Shown here: positions 10,698 through 24,597 of the stretch, one piece after another
Layout: each line of letters starts with the position of its first letter
How positions within the stretch are numbered: position 1 is the first letter of the stretch
Assembly (NCBI GenBank): GCA_905221605.1
Contig: CAJNDS010002398.1
Coordinates: 381,949 to 445,948, forward strand
DNA length: 64,000 nucleotides
Reading direction: 5' to 3'
Origin: Symbiodinium natans
Lineage: Eukaryota > Sar > Dinophyceae > Suessiales > Symbiodiniaceae
Position numbers and translations under genes: made by a program
Notes under the pieces: model-generated
What the model saw: only the letters and a program-made list of their open reading frames with translations
The model's database searches: none
Told to the model about the DNA's origin: nothing

Positions 10698-13600
10698 ATG
10701 CGAGACCTTTCAGATGCGAAGCTGAAAACCTTGAACCTCAACCCCCCACTTGAAACCTTTTAGATGCCAAGCTGTGCCAGTGACAACTTCCCGAAAATTC
10801 AGATTCGCTGCTTAATTTTCTGGCTCATTTTATTTCTCCGACTCGTCCCGGGCCGTTCGTTTTCAGATTCGTCCGTGCATTTTCCGACTCGTGTCCGACT
10901 CTGATAGATCTTGACCATATGGTGTACCCATTCTCATTCGCATTTGTTCCAGATGTATCAGTATGAATCTCGCCATGCGCATGACAGGGGTTTAGATTTG
11001 AAGGGTTTGTGGAACGTTTATGGTGTATGGTTCAGGGCTTAGGTCCAGGGTCTCCTCTTCCTCTCCTATTCCGTGAAAGTTTCGGAGTTCACAATGAGCG
11101 CTCTCTCTGTCTCTCTTGAGGGCTACAAGGTTGAGCTTCCATGATGAGGTTAAACCTGGTACAGCTAAGGCTTTGCAGAGCGATCGACGAAGCCGTTTTT
11201 CCTCGGTGAGTACGGCGCAGATGCGTGCCCTTCTGGGGTGTTCGGAGTTTTTGGCATTGCAAGGGGAGCTCTTGCAACACGTAGATCAGAGGCTTACGCG
11301 AGTTATGTGCGTGCTTACTTGGAATCAACCTTGTGAAAGATGAAAGTCCACCCATTGCGAGATGTTGATGTGCTATCATGAAAGATCGCCACAAGGAGCT
11401 GGCACAGCACAGTTTGATCATGCTTAGATGATGTTCCTCGTGCAGGCTTCCACGGAAGCGTGCCAGATGCACAGTGCACCAGTGCTAAACTTTATACACC
11501 ATGAGAAAACTTGCGCGCAGTTTTCGGTGCCCCATCAGCATAAAGTCCAGAACTACATGAAGGTGAGTATTGTCGGGTCTTCTACACGTTCTCTCTCTGT
11601 CCTGCACGCTTATGTAGCTGCCATGCCTTAGAGCTATGGATTATGGACAATCAGTTTCAATGGGGCCGGGGGGCGTCGGTTCGGTAGAAGGGGGGTATGG
11701 GGTATGGGGTCATCATCTCGACTGAGCGGATGATGTCCGGATCTTGACTATCGACTGCAATAAGCTCTTTTTCTTCCATAAGAATAGTAATTGCTCTTGT
11801 TAACGTTATCATGATAGCCGTAGAGATAACACTATAAGAGCAATGATCTGAAAGCTCAAGAAGAACAGTGTACAGTATTGTACAGTGTTTGGTTGGTCAG
11901 TATGTAGCTGTGCATGGCCGTCCATGCCCAAGTTGAGTTTCTACCTTTTGCGGACCCTTGCCTTATTGAATCAAAGAGCTACGCCGCTCTACTGTCGGCG
12001 CTTTCAGGCAGAATGCAGCTTGCCTCGTTGTTTGAACAAAGACGTTGTTGAAGGCCAGCGCCTCCATGAAGGCAAGTCTTCCCGGCCTGAAAGAAGCGAA
12101 AGACAGGGGGACACTGTCCGTGTTAGGGTGGACACTGAAGGGGAGGGGTGAGGGTGAGGGGGTCGTCTGCACGAGAAGAGGGTCCAACTTTTGCCATTTC
12201 GTGGCGTTGGCTGCGCACTAGTGACCATCGCAGGCAGCAGCTGGAAACTTGGGGGACTGTGCTCGCCGCATGACCCAGGTACGACACAATAAACGCCGCT
12301 GTGAATGAGGACTCGTTGCACTTTTGCTTGAAGTTGTCGAACCCTTAGAATTAGAAGCAAGACTTGTTGGTCTCATCACGGTTGGTTCTTCGGTCGTGAT
12401 GGGTGGATGAGATCAGGAGCAGAAGAGGTCAGGGCACCAGACGATTCATGTCACAAGTATATCTTCGTATTGACGGCAGCAGGGTACGTTTCCTTGCCAA
12501 CAAGACTAGCATCCTCACCGCCTTGGTTTCCAGAATTTCGGGGTCATCCAGCATTGCACATCGCAGGCTGCGAACAGGCTCCATAGCTCCAGGATTGCAA
12601 CGGCCATGAATGCTTCCCAATGTGAAACGCGCCCAAGCGAGGATGCACAGGCGTATGCAACAAAAGTGTTGACGCCGCTCTGCCGTGTTTACGGGTAGTG
12701 GGGTTTTGGGAAGAACATGCCAGTGCTTGTGCAGCCCCCCAACCTCTTCTGAACTTCTGCCTAATTGTGACCTTGAAACCAACCGTGTGATTCCTACTGC
12801 TAGAGACTCAAAGAACCCTAAGCCATCCTGATAACCTAAAAACCCTGAAGAACCTCATGATACTTCATGGCAGGGAGCAGATCATGGAAAACAGCGCAAT
12901 CTTCCCCGGCGGCATCTGCCCGCGGCCATGGAGGGACTGGCGAGATGCCACGAAAGTCTGTGGACCTTTCAACTCCTGGCGTTTGAGCCATCATAGCCTT
13001 CAAAGGCTTAAGAAACTGAGATGTGATGTAATGTGTAATACATAATGCTTCCAGAATAAGGCTCTGGTGGGCTCATCTTTGAGTTGGCGGATGAGTGGTG
13101 GAAAGACGGAGACGGCAGCCGCCGGCCCAGACTCCGTGCGCCGGGAGTTCAAGGATTTGTTTTTTTTTGCAGCTTCATCCCGAATCCGGCTGGTTTTCGC
13201 CTTGGAGTCCCAAAACCCAAGTTCCCAAGTCTCCCTAAACTCTCACACCCGTGTGCCTTAAGGATCTGAACCGCCTCGACGTCTGGATGGCGGCTAGAGG
13301 ATGTAGAATAGACGTCGGGGCTCGAGGAATTGGGCAAATGCAGCCGGACTTGTCGAATCCCTGAACCCTCGAATGGGACAGAAATGCTGCCGAACCGGTT
13401 CCCGACAGCCTCCGGCAGCCGCATCGGCGTGCGTGCACAGCTCATCAACATCGTGAACCAAGCCTTGCAACAAACTTTTTAAGCCCAACAAATCGTAAAC
13501 TCTGACTGAAAGGTTCCGAAACACGTCAGAAAAACACCTTCAGCCTGCCCCAAGGCCCCAAAGACTGCTGAGGTCCTTTGGCTCAGGATACGGGTGGACT

Positions 13601-16600
13601 GGCACCAGGAGGCCGGTTTCCAGGGTTGGAAGTAGGGTTTTAGGGCTTTGGGGCCTTTGAGGGTTTATTTTGCTCTTCTTGGTGACTATATTTGGGTTCA
13701 CTATAAATATCGGGGTGTGTGTGCGCGCGCGTGCGCATTTTTGGGTGTCCTGGTTGGGGATGCTGGCAATAGCAACAAAATCCCAGTTCAACATCGCGCT
13801 GCGCTGCATGATTTGGACCTTGAGCAGTAGAGGGCTCGTATGGATTTGGGCGAATGGATCTTAATGGGTTTTAGGGCTTAGGGCCTTTTTGTTCTACGTC
13901 TACAATGAGAAACTCAGAAATTTCGGGTCTCTGTGTGTCAGCCCTAAGCCGCTTTTCTTGATGCGGCCGCTCTGCTTCGAAACTGTGCTGTCAGGGTGAT
14001 TGTGTTGCTGCAGCTTCCATTGGCCCGCAATCCTCTGCTCCCAGAGAGAGGAGTCACGGGGCGTTGCGTTGTGCTCGCGCAAAGACTCTGCAACGCCTGC
14101 AAAAGGGGCACGAAGCGCTGAGAGGCGAGCATGAGCGTCGGGAAGTAACTAGTGCTTCGGGATAATCTGTGAGTGGTTTAAGGGTCTTGGAGATAGAGCT
14201 TTAGGCGACTTGTGTTTTCGCCAAGTCTCTAGCCACGACCCTTCCCGGCCTTGCCTCTAAGGCCAACAAAGTCTCAGGATGTCTTCCTGTAGCTTTGGCT
14301 AGTGCAATTTGGGGTGGAAGGGTTTCGAGTCGCAAGGCGGACCTTTTCCAGATCGCGTCTTCAACGAGGAGTGGTGCCAGCCTCTGCTCACTATTCGTGT
14401 ACAGCTAGTCAGATATCGTGTCAAGGACCAAGGTTTTGTTGGGCGATGTTGGGTGGGTTTATGGTTTGGTGTCTATGCCAAGGGCTTAGTGGTTGGGGTC
14501 GAGGCGTTTTTGGAAACTCTGTGTAGCATCACAGAACCTCATAGACTAAGACGTCTTTTATCGCTTCTTCTAGTAGCTTTATGCGGCGGTCAACTGGCAA
14601 TTAGCTGCAAGTACAAACCCTAAACCTGAACCCCAAACCCGCGGTCCCTACGGCCCTAAACCCTACGTCATACACTGCCCGTTGAAAGGTGGGGCCTGCT
14701 CACCGTCGAGCGCGTGCCGCGGAAGGCCTTGCGGAGTTGGCTAAGCAACCCACACTACCACAAGCCTTGTGTGCTTAGAAGAATCCTATAATCCTATAAA
14801 CCTTATATACCCCTCCCAACTTCCTGGCACGCGTAGGCTTTCCGCGATTTTGGGGGTTTCAGGCTGCCGTTGCAGTAGGCTTGAGAGTGTGTGCACAATA
14901 TGTTAGAATTTCAGGGCATTATGCGTTGCAGGCCTACTATGCCTTCGCTGCCCTGGCTATCCCTCGTCCAGACCTGGCCGAATCCGTGCTGAAGCACGGC
15001 ACGCCGGCTGCAGCATTCCTGACCCTAGACTCTAGGCTCTAGACCTTGACGGGTGCCCCTGACATGGAAACCCTGACGATGGTGATGCTGGTGGTTGCGA
15101 TAGTGACTCTGACTGGTATGACAAGTGCTGATGAGCAGCAGTCCTTCACGTCGGGTGCTGGGCACTAGCTGTCCAACATCCCATAAAGCATCATCCACAG
15201 CACAATCCCACAACTGCCCGACACTGGGAATCGCAGTAGGCGCGGGCTTGTTGCATGTTGCACCAAAGCTAGCACAAGCTCTGCTACCACGATTTCCGTG
15301 TGAAGAGCGTGCGCCCCCGAGCAGGCTAGGCACTAGTCCGGGCAGCTTTGATCCTGACATGAAAATAGGGGGGGGGGGGAATCTGGCTTAAGCCGCAGGC
15401 TTGAGGGCTTTGCTTACGAAGTTGCTCACTGTAAGGGCAAGCCACATTGCATGGAGAAGAGCTGCATCATTGGCGGAGCTTCTACAGTAGCATGTGTGGG
15501 GGGGGGGGGGGGGGGTTGGGGTTTAGGCTCGAAGCCATAGCTCCTTGTTGCGACTTACTCCTTGAGTAGTATCGCGCCAAGGTGGCAATGCCACAGAGGG
15601 CCTCAGGAAGAGCTGCACTGCGCAAGGCCGCGCAAAGACGTTTCGTTTGGTTTCCAACCAGAGAGGCAACACTAAGGAACGCTAGGGGTATGGAGGATGA
15701 TAGCTTGCTGTAAACGCGCAACTCACGCTGCCGGTTCCCCGGCTCTCGCCTGCGTGCGGGGCTTGCTTTGGTGCAAAAATCGCACTGACTTAGCTCACGA
15801 GTTAGTTTAACCGCGTACCCTAAGCCCCAGTGCTCTAAAATAGATACTGAATTAATTCATTAGCTTGCTGGGATGGGGTTGTAATTTTCATACCCTAATC
15901 AGCATTGCCCTAAAGTAGTTAATTTAATGAATTGACTAGCTTTTTTGAGGTTTGGGGGTTGTAATTGCAATTGATTCGCTAGACTTTCATCCACCATTTA
16001 ATCTAAATCCCCGCATTAATTTCCTGACTCGGTGGCCTCAAAGCTAGACAGACAGCTGGGCAGTTAGTTAGTTTTTGGCTGTACCAGAATTTTTTCGGTA
16101 ACCAAGGCAAGCAAACGACAAGGGGTCTCGTTTTGTAACATGGGCCGTATTTCTGTACCCTAAACGAAGAAACAATGAAGAAACCCCAACAATCCACATT
16201 TTCGGTCTTTCCCCAACATCGTTCGAGGCGACAAATCGCAGGTCTCGTCCGCGTTCCGTGATCGAAATCGTGCACCTCAGTCCCGTGTGCTTGTGTGTCG
16301 ATCTCATGCGCATGCTCCCTCATGAAGAGGCGCCAAACCCAGGCACGCGCCTGGCGAAGCATGCCTCGTGTTGGGCTTTCTGAATCGTGCTCCCGCCTGC
16401 ATGATGTGCTCAGTGCACATTCCGTAGTCGAAATCGCGCCCGTGCTTTCGGGCTTCTCTGTTGTTGCGCTTTCAACGCCTAATCGTCCATGCCACCATGG
16501 CGCCATGGTTGCGTCTGAGGTTTTTCTAGCACTGCTTTTTCGATTCTTGGGTTTGAAGGGGAAGGGCTTTGGGATGCGTGCAGCTTGAGCTTGTGGGATT

Positions 16601-17296
16601 CAGGGCTCAAGGCCCAGGTTATCCAAAAACTTGTCTATAGAGATACTGGCAAACAAACTTATCTCTAGACTCTAAATCCCAGTTTGGGCACCAGGCTGCA
16701 CGCTTGTGCCTCGTCCCAGACAAGAGTTCTGTCCCCTCCAGGCGGGCAAATAAGATTTGGCTGTGCTGAGTAGGCAGGGCTTCTGGTGGGCAGCTACCGG
16801 TAGGGTGCACAGGGGTAGTTGTAATCCCTGCTTAGGACCGTTGGACTTTCGGGCCTAGTTAGAGTGTGGTGCCTTTAGGCGGAGATCCCAGGACCTTTAG
16901 AGTTCGGGGTTTTGGAAGCATTCCTTTGGTGAAGGCGAAGGCTTCTGAAGATGTGCCTTCAGGCTAGAAAGCTCCTGAAAGCCAAGACGCTGAAATTTGT
17001 CGAGCCCTTGGAACCCCAAAAAGAGCCTAAGAACAACCATGCAGGTCCTGAACCATAAAACAACACCCCGCCCCGCCCCCCCCCCCCCAGGGCTGTGGGC
17101 ACTTGTTTGGTGACGGGAAGAAGGCCACCGGACGCTCAGACTTTCGTGCTTTGAGGGTTACAAGGTTGTCAATAGCAGCAATTCCGCAACTTGAAATTGA
17201 AGTTTCAGGTATCTCGATTGCCCGCACCTGCTAGATAGGATCTCCTGGACCTCGCACACTTGCGTTGGTTGGGCCTTTAGGGTTTCGGGTTTGGGG
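10698..17296. other. Intergenic DNA with scattered hairpins
   Basis: No recognisable gene. Open frames reach 167 codons (minus strand, 16003-16506) but show no domain. Long G runs occur at 15368-15379 and 15498-15515, and a C run near 17077-17089. A GT/GC alternating stretch lies near 13717-13737. Perfect 8-base arms GGCGTTGC and GCAACGCC lie at 14060-14067 and 14090-14097. A small AT-richer patch lies at 15840-16010. Confidence 0.55.
11790..11844. other. Imperfect hairpin
   Basis: Arms ATTGCTCTT (11790-11798) and AAGAGCAAT (11836-11844) are perfect complements. An inner pair GTTATC (11805-11810) and GATAAC (11825-11830) is separated from them by a small internal loop. The role is unknown. 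Confidence 0.5.
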
Positions 17297-17451
17297 TGTA
17301 GGGATGTGTAGGGATGCGTAGGGATGTGTAGGGATGTGTAGGGATGTGCAGGGATGTGTAGGGATGGGTATGGATGTGTAGGGATGTGTAGGGATGTGTA
17401 GGGTTTAGGGGTTTAGGGGTTTAGGGGTTTAGGGGTTTAGGGTTTAGGGTT
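17297..17451 (+). repeat. 10-bp minisatellite grading into TTTAGGGG repeats
   Basis: About eleven near-perfect copies of TAGGGATGTG are followed without a break by about five copies of TTTAGGGG and then two of TTTAGGG. The TAGGG core is shared, so the minisatellite looks like a derivative of the telomere-type word. Confidence 0.92.
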
Positions 17452-19601
17452 AGCTTGTTTCCTGACTGTGGCGGGGCGGCTTTCTGACTGTGTCTGTGCT
17501 GTTTCCTGAATGCAGCTGTGCTGTTTTCCACTTTGTTTCCTGTCACCCGTTGTAGACGACTGCCGACTTATCCATGCCACTGCTGGAGGATAGCTAGTCG
17601 CCGTTTTTTCTCATGCGTTTGTGGAGGTATATGGGGGTAGGGGTGCGATGGGGTGCGTGTGTTAGGATCTTCAGGCTTTGCGGGCTGCAGGGTTGGGGCT
17701 TTAGACTTTGGGTTCAGGGTTGGGGGCTTTCAGGTGCTTCATCTAGCCCTCCAGCACTCCTAAATGAGAGCCAGATGAGACTACCATGCTGCTGTTTTGC
17801 CATAACTTTGCATGCGCGCCACCCATGACGGCCAGCCCTGGTGCACCATACTGAAAGCTGCGTGCTAGATTTGCTGCCTGCCGCTGCCTACTACTCCTTC
17901 TTGCGCTATTTCTCGGACAGGTTCCCGCAAGCCACAAGGCCAGCAGGAAACAGTCCTGGCGAAAAAGGTTCAGAAATATTCTTCGAATTGCGACCGGAGC
18001 TAACGATTGATTGGCAAACGACGCAGACTCCATGAATCCAGACCTCATCAGGGATGGAAACACTGGTCGCACGAACCGCGTCTGAAAGCATATAGTACCC
18101 AGGACGGCAAGCCACCTAAAGCTTGAACTCCTAACCCTTTGTGGGGGGGGGGGGGTCGTTCCGCTTATCCTCCGCTTCCTGTGAGGTGCCGGCACCATGA
18201 GGATGCAAGGATCCGTTTCGGCAGGCTTGCCGACGGTCACTCTTGACGGCTTTTGGGGTTCAAGGTCGGTTTCCTGAGGACCAGCTTTGAAGTTTGGCGG
18301 CCGCAAATCCGTAGAAGGATGGCAGGCCCGTGGTCTCTCGAGAATCCTGCTATTTCCAAGAATTCTCTAGGCTCAGCCGGGAGCCCCCACAAATCCACAC
18401 ATGTCCGTCCAGTTCTTCTTTTGCAATGGCGGACTCGACTGCGGAATCGAATTGCATGCCGAAGGAGAAGGTAACCTAGGAGTATCAATTAACTAGGCAG
18501 TATTCATATGCACCAAATTCTCTTTGTACATTGCATGTCACGGGACCACTCCTGCCAAGGCCGACTGGCACCTAAACTCACCGCAAGCTTGGCTGCGTTG
18601 AGAAGTGACCTCAACACGAAAAGTGCATGTGTACGCTCTCTTCTGGAAGTTCAGATCCACTCAGAGGCAGTATTGGAACTAGATGACCAACTATTTCGCA
18701 GACGAGCGCGCGCGCACTTACGTTACATGCACGGGTAAGTTGATCAGCATCTCAGCACAATGCCTTCATTCGTAGATTAAGGCTGATTACGGCATGAACA
18801 AGGAAGAGAGCGCTGCCGCATCAAACTGTTGTGGACTTTCTGCACAGCAGTCCCTCTCTCCAGCTCCAATGCGGCAAAAAGTGCCATTCTTTCGTCTACT
18901 TCGTTTAGGGTAGGCCCTCTTTCAGCGGCAGTCAAATTGCCGTTGTTAGCATTGGCTTTCTTTGTCCCAGCTGAAAGCCCCGACTGGAAAGTCAGATGGA
19001 GGTTTCTGAAGAGCCTCGGAAGATTCTCAGACAAAAGGGCAGGTGAAACAGCTTTGCCAAGGAGTTTGCCGACGGCAAGCTTCAGAAACATCCGCTCAGC
19101 AATGGAGGTTCTAAGACCTCGGGAGATGGGCAGCAGCTGCAACGTGACTAACCAGAGCTTGCGTGAAGGATCGCGGAGGCCTGAAGTTGGGAGATGTTGG
19201 GAGGCAATCTGCAACAGATCACGCTTGCAGCATGCTGCATAGGCCAGCCATGCCACGTGTCAGCCGCGCAGCCTGCACCCGAGCCCAATCTCAAGCTCCA
19301 AGACGCTGTATGCCTAAGCCTTAAACCTAGAAACCACCCAACACGGGCAACAAAAACCCTAAGGACCCCTCATTGAAGCAGTATCAAGAAGACCTCGCCA
19401 CCCGGAACCCCATACATCGTCGAAGCCAAGGGGCTTCAGCATGGGAGGTCGATGCTCCTGCACTTCCTTGAAGCAACCACTCAGCTTGAACCCCAATCGG
19501 CGTCGGATCGTCTAGCCTCTCCGCTGTCAGTGACAAGGCTGCCATTCACCACCCCTTGAGCCAAGCAGGCAAAGCCTGAATTCATTTAGCTGCTACTACG
19601 C

Positions 19602-19644
19602 AGCTGTTGGAGAGGTGCGTGTTCGCGCAGCCTCTCCAACAGCT
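19602..19644. other. Strong perfect-arm hairpin
   Basis: Arms AGCTGTTGGAGAGG (19602-19615) and CCTCTCCAACAGCT (19631-19644) are exact complements. The 15-base spacer holds a further TGCG/CGCA pair, giving about 18 paired bases around a short loop. It could be a structured RNA, a small-RNA precursor or a remnant of a foldback element. Confidence 0.75.
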
Positions 19645-19713
19645 TCATGGGACTTGACACGAAGCTCTGAGTCCCGCGAGTCTGTACCTACACAAACCAA
19701 AAGGCCATTCGCA

Positions 19714-20690
19714 TCAGGAAGGTGTGTCCATTGAAGCTTGTACCACTCCCATATCTATACGGCATCGAGGATGCAGACGCGTTGTTAGCCCCAACGCATG
19801 CCGCAGTATGAATTCAAGCCTGCCTCTCAGAAGGAGAGCATGCATGCGTTGGTCAGCGGCTGCGGCCAAAGTGAAGCCTACGATTTCCACTGTGCCCTGC
19901 CTTACAGAACTGCCTGAAAGACCACGGAAAAGCAAGGCCCTCGTGCCGCAAGTCGCTGGCACTTGGAATACATACTGTAAAGTACGTGCATCTTTCCGCA
20001 GCATAGCTCTAGCTTCAAACGTGCGTTTCCTGCGTTTACAAAGATGAGCAATCAGAGCTAGGCGCCAACTTCGAAGGTGTGCGGTCCTCCTAATGAGGTC
20101 CAAGTCAGGCTTCTGGGCGTTGATGCGTGTTGGCACCACCAGCACAGTGAACAGCTGCTGAATCCTAGTGCTGGAGCTCTGATTACTCATACAGAATCAT
20201 GCCTCACGATCCGCAGTCCATGTACCGCATAGCAAACTGTCAGAACACGAAGAGTGGTACCGGTGGCAGTTGTAGTAACCAGGTGGGTACTCGAAATATT
20301 GCAGCCTGCAACAGTCAGCACCGGCACGGGTAGATGTGTTCTCGCGGAACGAATTGTGGACCCTTCCGGCATAGCATGAGGTCGCCGAAGTCTCAGGTGA
20401 TCTTGAGTAGGCGGGGCAACCATAGCTTGTGGGGCTTCCTGGTGTCGCAGTAAGTCAGCTTTTCTGGAGTACCATGGTTGGTTCCAGGGTTTCGTTCGGT
20501 TCACTCCTGTTGCAGCGAGATTGCTGGCAAGCAGCGTGACGATCTGCTGCATCTGTTCGTCCTTGCGGACGCACGAGGTGTAGTTCCCTGTGGTGGCAAA
20601 AAGTGCGTTGCGCTGGAGGCTTTTCAATTGCAGAGTTAGGACTATTTCGAATGTAAACGGACGTGGCAGTGGTTGCAATGGTGCCGTCAT
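19714..20690 (-). CDS. Two abutting unrecognised frames, possibly one frameshifted gene
   Basis: On the minus strand a 167-codon frame (20690 to 20187) ends by overlapping four bases with the ATG of a 158-codon frame (20190 to 19714). Both begin with ATG. I recognise neither product. Neither has a signal peptide or membrane segment; the second is rich in Arg and Leu. The arrangement could be one old coding region broken by a single frameshift, two exons, or chance. Antisense frames of up to 107 codons overlap it. Confidence 0.2.
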
Positions 20691-23600
20691 TAGGGTACAT
20701 GTGCTTCCTCGGGACGGACATTTGGAGGTGAAGCTGAGCGTTTGATAAAGGTGCGTGTTCTCAGCGACGCAGGTACACTTTCCTACTCACCGATGATGAC
20801 AATACTTTTGCCTGCATCAATCTCCCGCCGGCGTCCCTCGTCGCTCCACAGCTCGCGTTCCAGGAGCGTACACTGTGCGCTGTCCGATTGAAAAGCTCAA
20901 AAGCTGCATGGGTAAGCCTCCAAGCTCCCGAGCCTTGGCGCACGCGGCCATGACCACCATCGCTGACCTGATTGAGGCACGCGGCTACTTCCAGCCGTGT
21001 CTAAGGAGTGCTGGAGGGCAGAAGGTTACGGTCGAGGAGTGTGCGCTGTTTCGGGTGGGAGTGTGTAGAGTGCAGAGTGTAGGGGTGTCCCGTCTAGGCC
21101 AGAAGCGTAGCGGGAATCCGCAGGCTGGTGAGACGGAGGCGTGTGGAGTTTGCGGCGCCATTGTCCTGAAAGACCGCATGGAGGCGCGCCTCACAGCGCT
21201 AAACAGACATTGGCACCAGTGGCTAAACACTCAACTGCCAAGCCCTCCACTCCACAACCCGAAACCCTTCGACACTCACAGGCTTAGGTTGCACGGACTC
21301 TATACATCGCCCCGACACCACGGTTCTGACAGAAACCAGTGGCGAGGCTCATCGTCTTTACTGGTGTGGAGGCGATTCTGAGGAGGACCAGGATCTCCAC
21401 TCCACATTGGAGGCGGCTACATATTCAAAAGCGCCAGAAACACCACGATTCAGGTATTCGCAACATTCTGTGTGCTTCCATAATTTACTGACTTGTGCAT
21501 GCCTGGGTTTTGGCGGCACAGGTGCTTTAGCTCGGTGTTGTATGGATGATTTTGCACATGCACTGTCGCTTTATCGCGAATATTATGCGCTTCATGAGCA
21601 TGCAAGTATGTGCAAACATGTGCAATTTTTGTGCATATATGCATAAGTTATATGCATATCTACTCGTTAGAATTTTCGCGTGCCCTGCAAGATACAATGT
21701 GCGACGTGTAGCGCCCTACCGCTACTATGAGATCACCAATCAAGATTGCATTTTGCCTGGATGGTGATCATGGTAAAGGCGACTCTATAAATGCGCACAC
21801 TCGTGCGCGCGCTGAAAACGAGCTGCTTCGCTCAAACCTGATGCAGGCACACGCGCATATGATATCTACATACATACGAGTGTTGCGCAGTATGTCTGTA
21901 TCAACTAGATCAGGGGACGTTTAAGACACACATCCTGCCCGGCAAACAATTATAGCCTGAGTTTGGTGCACGCGTGGCATATGTAGGTTCCCATTCGCAC
22001 AGGATCCATGCCCGATTCTACCTGTAGCGCATATGATGCACCGCTCATGTCACAGAATGTCTTGTTCGCATTTCGTCTTGCTAGCTTGTCTTGAGTCCAG
22101 CCCTGAGTGGGGTTCCAAGAATTGAACATGTAGTCAGTGTAAGCGAAGCGCCCATTGAATGACGAGAGGCAGCTACATTCGCTACGACCCAGGAAGAATC
22201 GGATGGGCTGTGGAACCTGCGTCTACTCCCCCTTCACACTGCTTGGCCTGCAAGTGGATTCCTATTCTACTTTCTTTCCTTTGTCCCATCCCACGGAGTC
22301 TTGAGTCCTCAGACCCTGACGCCTAGACTCGCCCTCGACCCAGAGCCCAAGACTCCGACCTGGGACTCCGTCCCAAGCCCTTGCCGGTGAATTAAAGCTC
22401 CAAAGAAAGCAAGCTTGGCACGTCAAGTAAGCGGGGCCTCGGCATCTTGTTTGGGCAATTTCAAGTATCGCATTGTAACAGACACCCAAGCAGGCACCCT
22501 AGTTTAGAGGACCGAGATCGCTTCGAAATCGAGCACCCCATCTTGTGCTTTCAATTTCCCGAGTCCCTCCCCCCCCGCCCATGTCCCAGAGCCCCTTGAC
22601 GTTAAGTTGGTCATGCTGTCTCCGCCCCTGCTGCCATGGCCGAGCTGGCCTGCTACTGCTGTGCCCGGGGACCGCAGCAGGAAGGCCCTGCATGTTGGAA
22701 TTTCGCAGAGGGTTTAGAACGCTGGGAGAATGGACCCACTCTCCTGAAAATGCACACATGCCAAGATGCTACGACAGACAGTGGGCTTGGCGCCTAAGCG
22801 TGCAGGTGGCCGCTTCTTAAACCTGAAGACTCGTGAGGTGCGCAGTCTCGTGCATCTGCGTGCAGCACCGAAAAGAAGGCCCAGAAAGCTGTTGAGTTCT
22901 TGGGTATTTAAGGTTTCAGGATGTGTTAGGGTCTTTGCATCATTTAGGGTTCCAGGTCTTGCAGTCTACAGGGTGTTGGAGTCCGAGGAAGGCAAACGTG
23001 TGCCGACAGCGAAATGTAGGATTCTTTTTGGGCTTGGTCTGGGGATAGCTTGCTCATGGGCTGCAGGAAGAGCAAGGGCTCAGAGTGTGAGTGTGAGGAG
23101 TGACTTACACCTCCTGAGATGTCCCGAGAAACCACAAAGGAGCAAGGCGAGCTGATCTGGATGGAGCCAGGAAGCAGTGATCCAGCCAGAGTTGGGAAGA
23201 GGTGGTCTTTCTCGACCTTCCTAAGTAGGGTCTCGTAGACTGGTGGAGCGCAGAAACAAGGAAGTATCTGGATTGCTGTTCGCAGTCCTATGCAGGCCTG
23301 GACCCCGCTCATAGAACCATTGCGTGACATTCCAAAACTTCGTTTTATAAATGCCAGTGCCATTTGGACCGCTTCAGGGGCTAAGCCTTCGCCACCAGGA
23401 CACAAACGGAGGGCATAGGATTGTCGAGGCGAATTTAGGCTTTGCTTTGCGCTCTGCTTAGAGCAACGCCGTTGTAACCACAGAGCCTCAAGCTCTACAC
23501 TCTGCGCCCCTAAACGCCACCCCTCAGCAATCACTTCCACCCCATCAAAAACCTAAGGCCTGTAGGAAAACCATAACAGTACAGGGGTGTATAATGGGGA

Positions 23601-23993
23601 ATGTGATTTAAGCGCATGTTGGGGTAGACTGTCGAAGGCTACATGGCCCCCGTGCCCAAAATCACATGTTCATGTAACGAAGTAAGGAAGACTGGTACAG
23701 TGCTTTGAATCCCCCCGTTTTTTTACAGGGGGCCTTAATTCCCCAAGTCGATTTTTTCAGAGCCAGTGAGGTGAAACTGAATCGTCAACTTGTGGCTGCT
23801 GGCTCTGCGGCCATCGTCCTTCAAGTCGCCAGGTCTCGTTTGCAGGCTCGCGGTTTAGGGCTTAGCAGTTGAGGATGTAGGATGTAGAGTGCTCGAGGCG
23901 GGGCAGAATTGATACAGTATCCCTGCCGTCATATATCTGTGTCTGTATCTGTATCCGTCTGGAGGAGCATCGTCAAATAAACACATAAACCCA

Positions 23994-24024
23994 TAATCTA
24001 TATATGTATCTATATATATATATA
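23994..24024. repeat. (TA)n-rich leader of the microsatellite
   Basis: An alternating TA stretch broken by TGTATC immediately precedes the (TGT)n tract. Confidence 0.85.
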
Positions 24025-24581
<557 letters not shown>

Positions 24582-24597
24582 AAGATTCTGGCCCAAG

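Larger units (their letters stand above)
17452..23993. other. Intergenic DNA, no assigned gene
   Basis: Several frames of 150-200 codons occur (minus strand 17743-18306, 18777-19256 and 22944-23540; plus strand 20875-21381). Some begin only at non-ATG codons, they overlap antisense frames, and I recognise none. The plus-strand frame at 20875 contains an isolated CxxC with a later HWH, which is not enough for a family call. A G run lies at 18142-18154. An AT-richer patch with ATGCAT-type words lies near 21560-21660. Confidence 0.5.

Noticed and set aside
3701-10753. Frames encoding FRVQGF/FGFRVF-type proteins
   Set aside because: They are read-through of TTTAGGG/GGGTTCAGGG repeats, with no natural composition or conserved frame.
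19555-19564. Further spliced-leader relict (TTGGCTCAAG on the minus strand)
   Set aside because: Only ten bases match, which is not unlikely by chance in 64 kb, and there is no further support.
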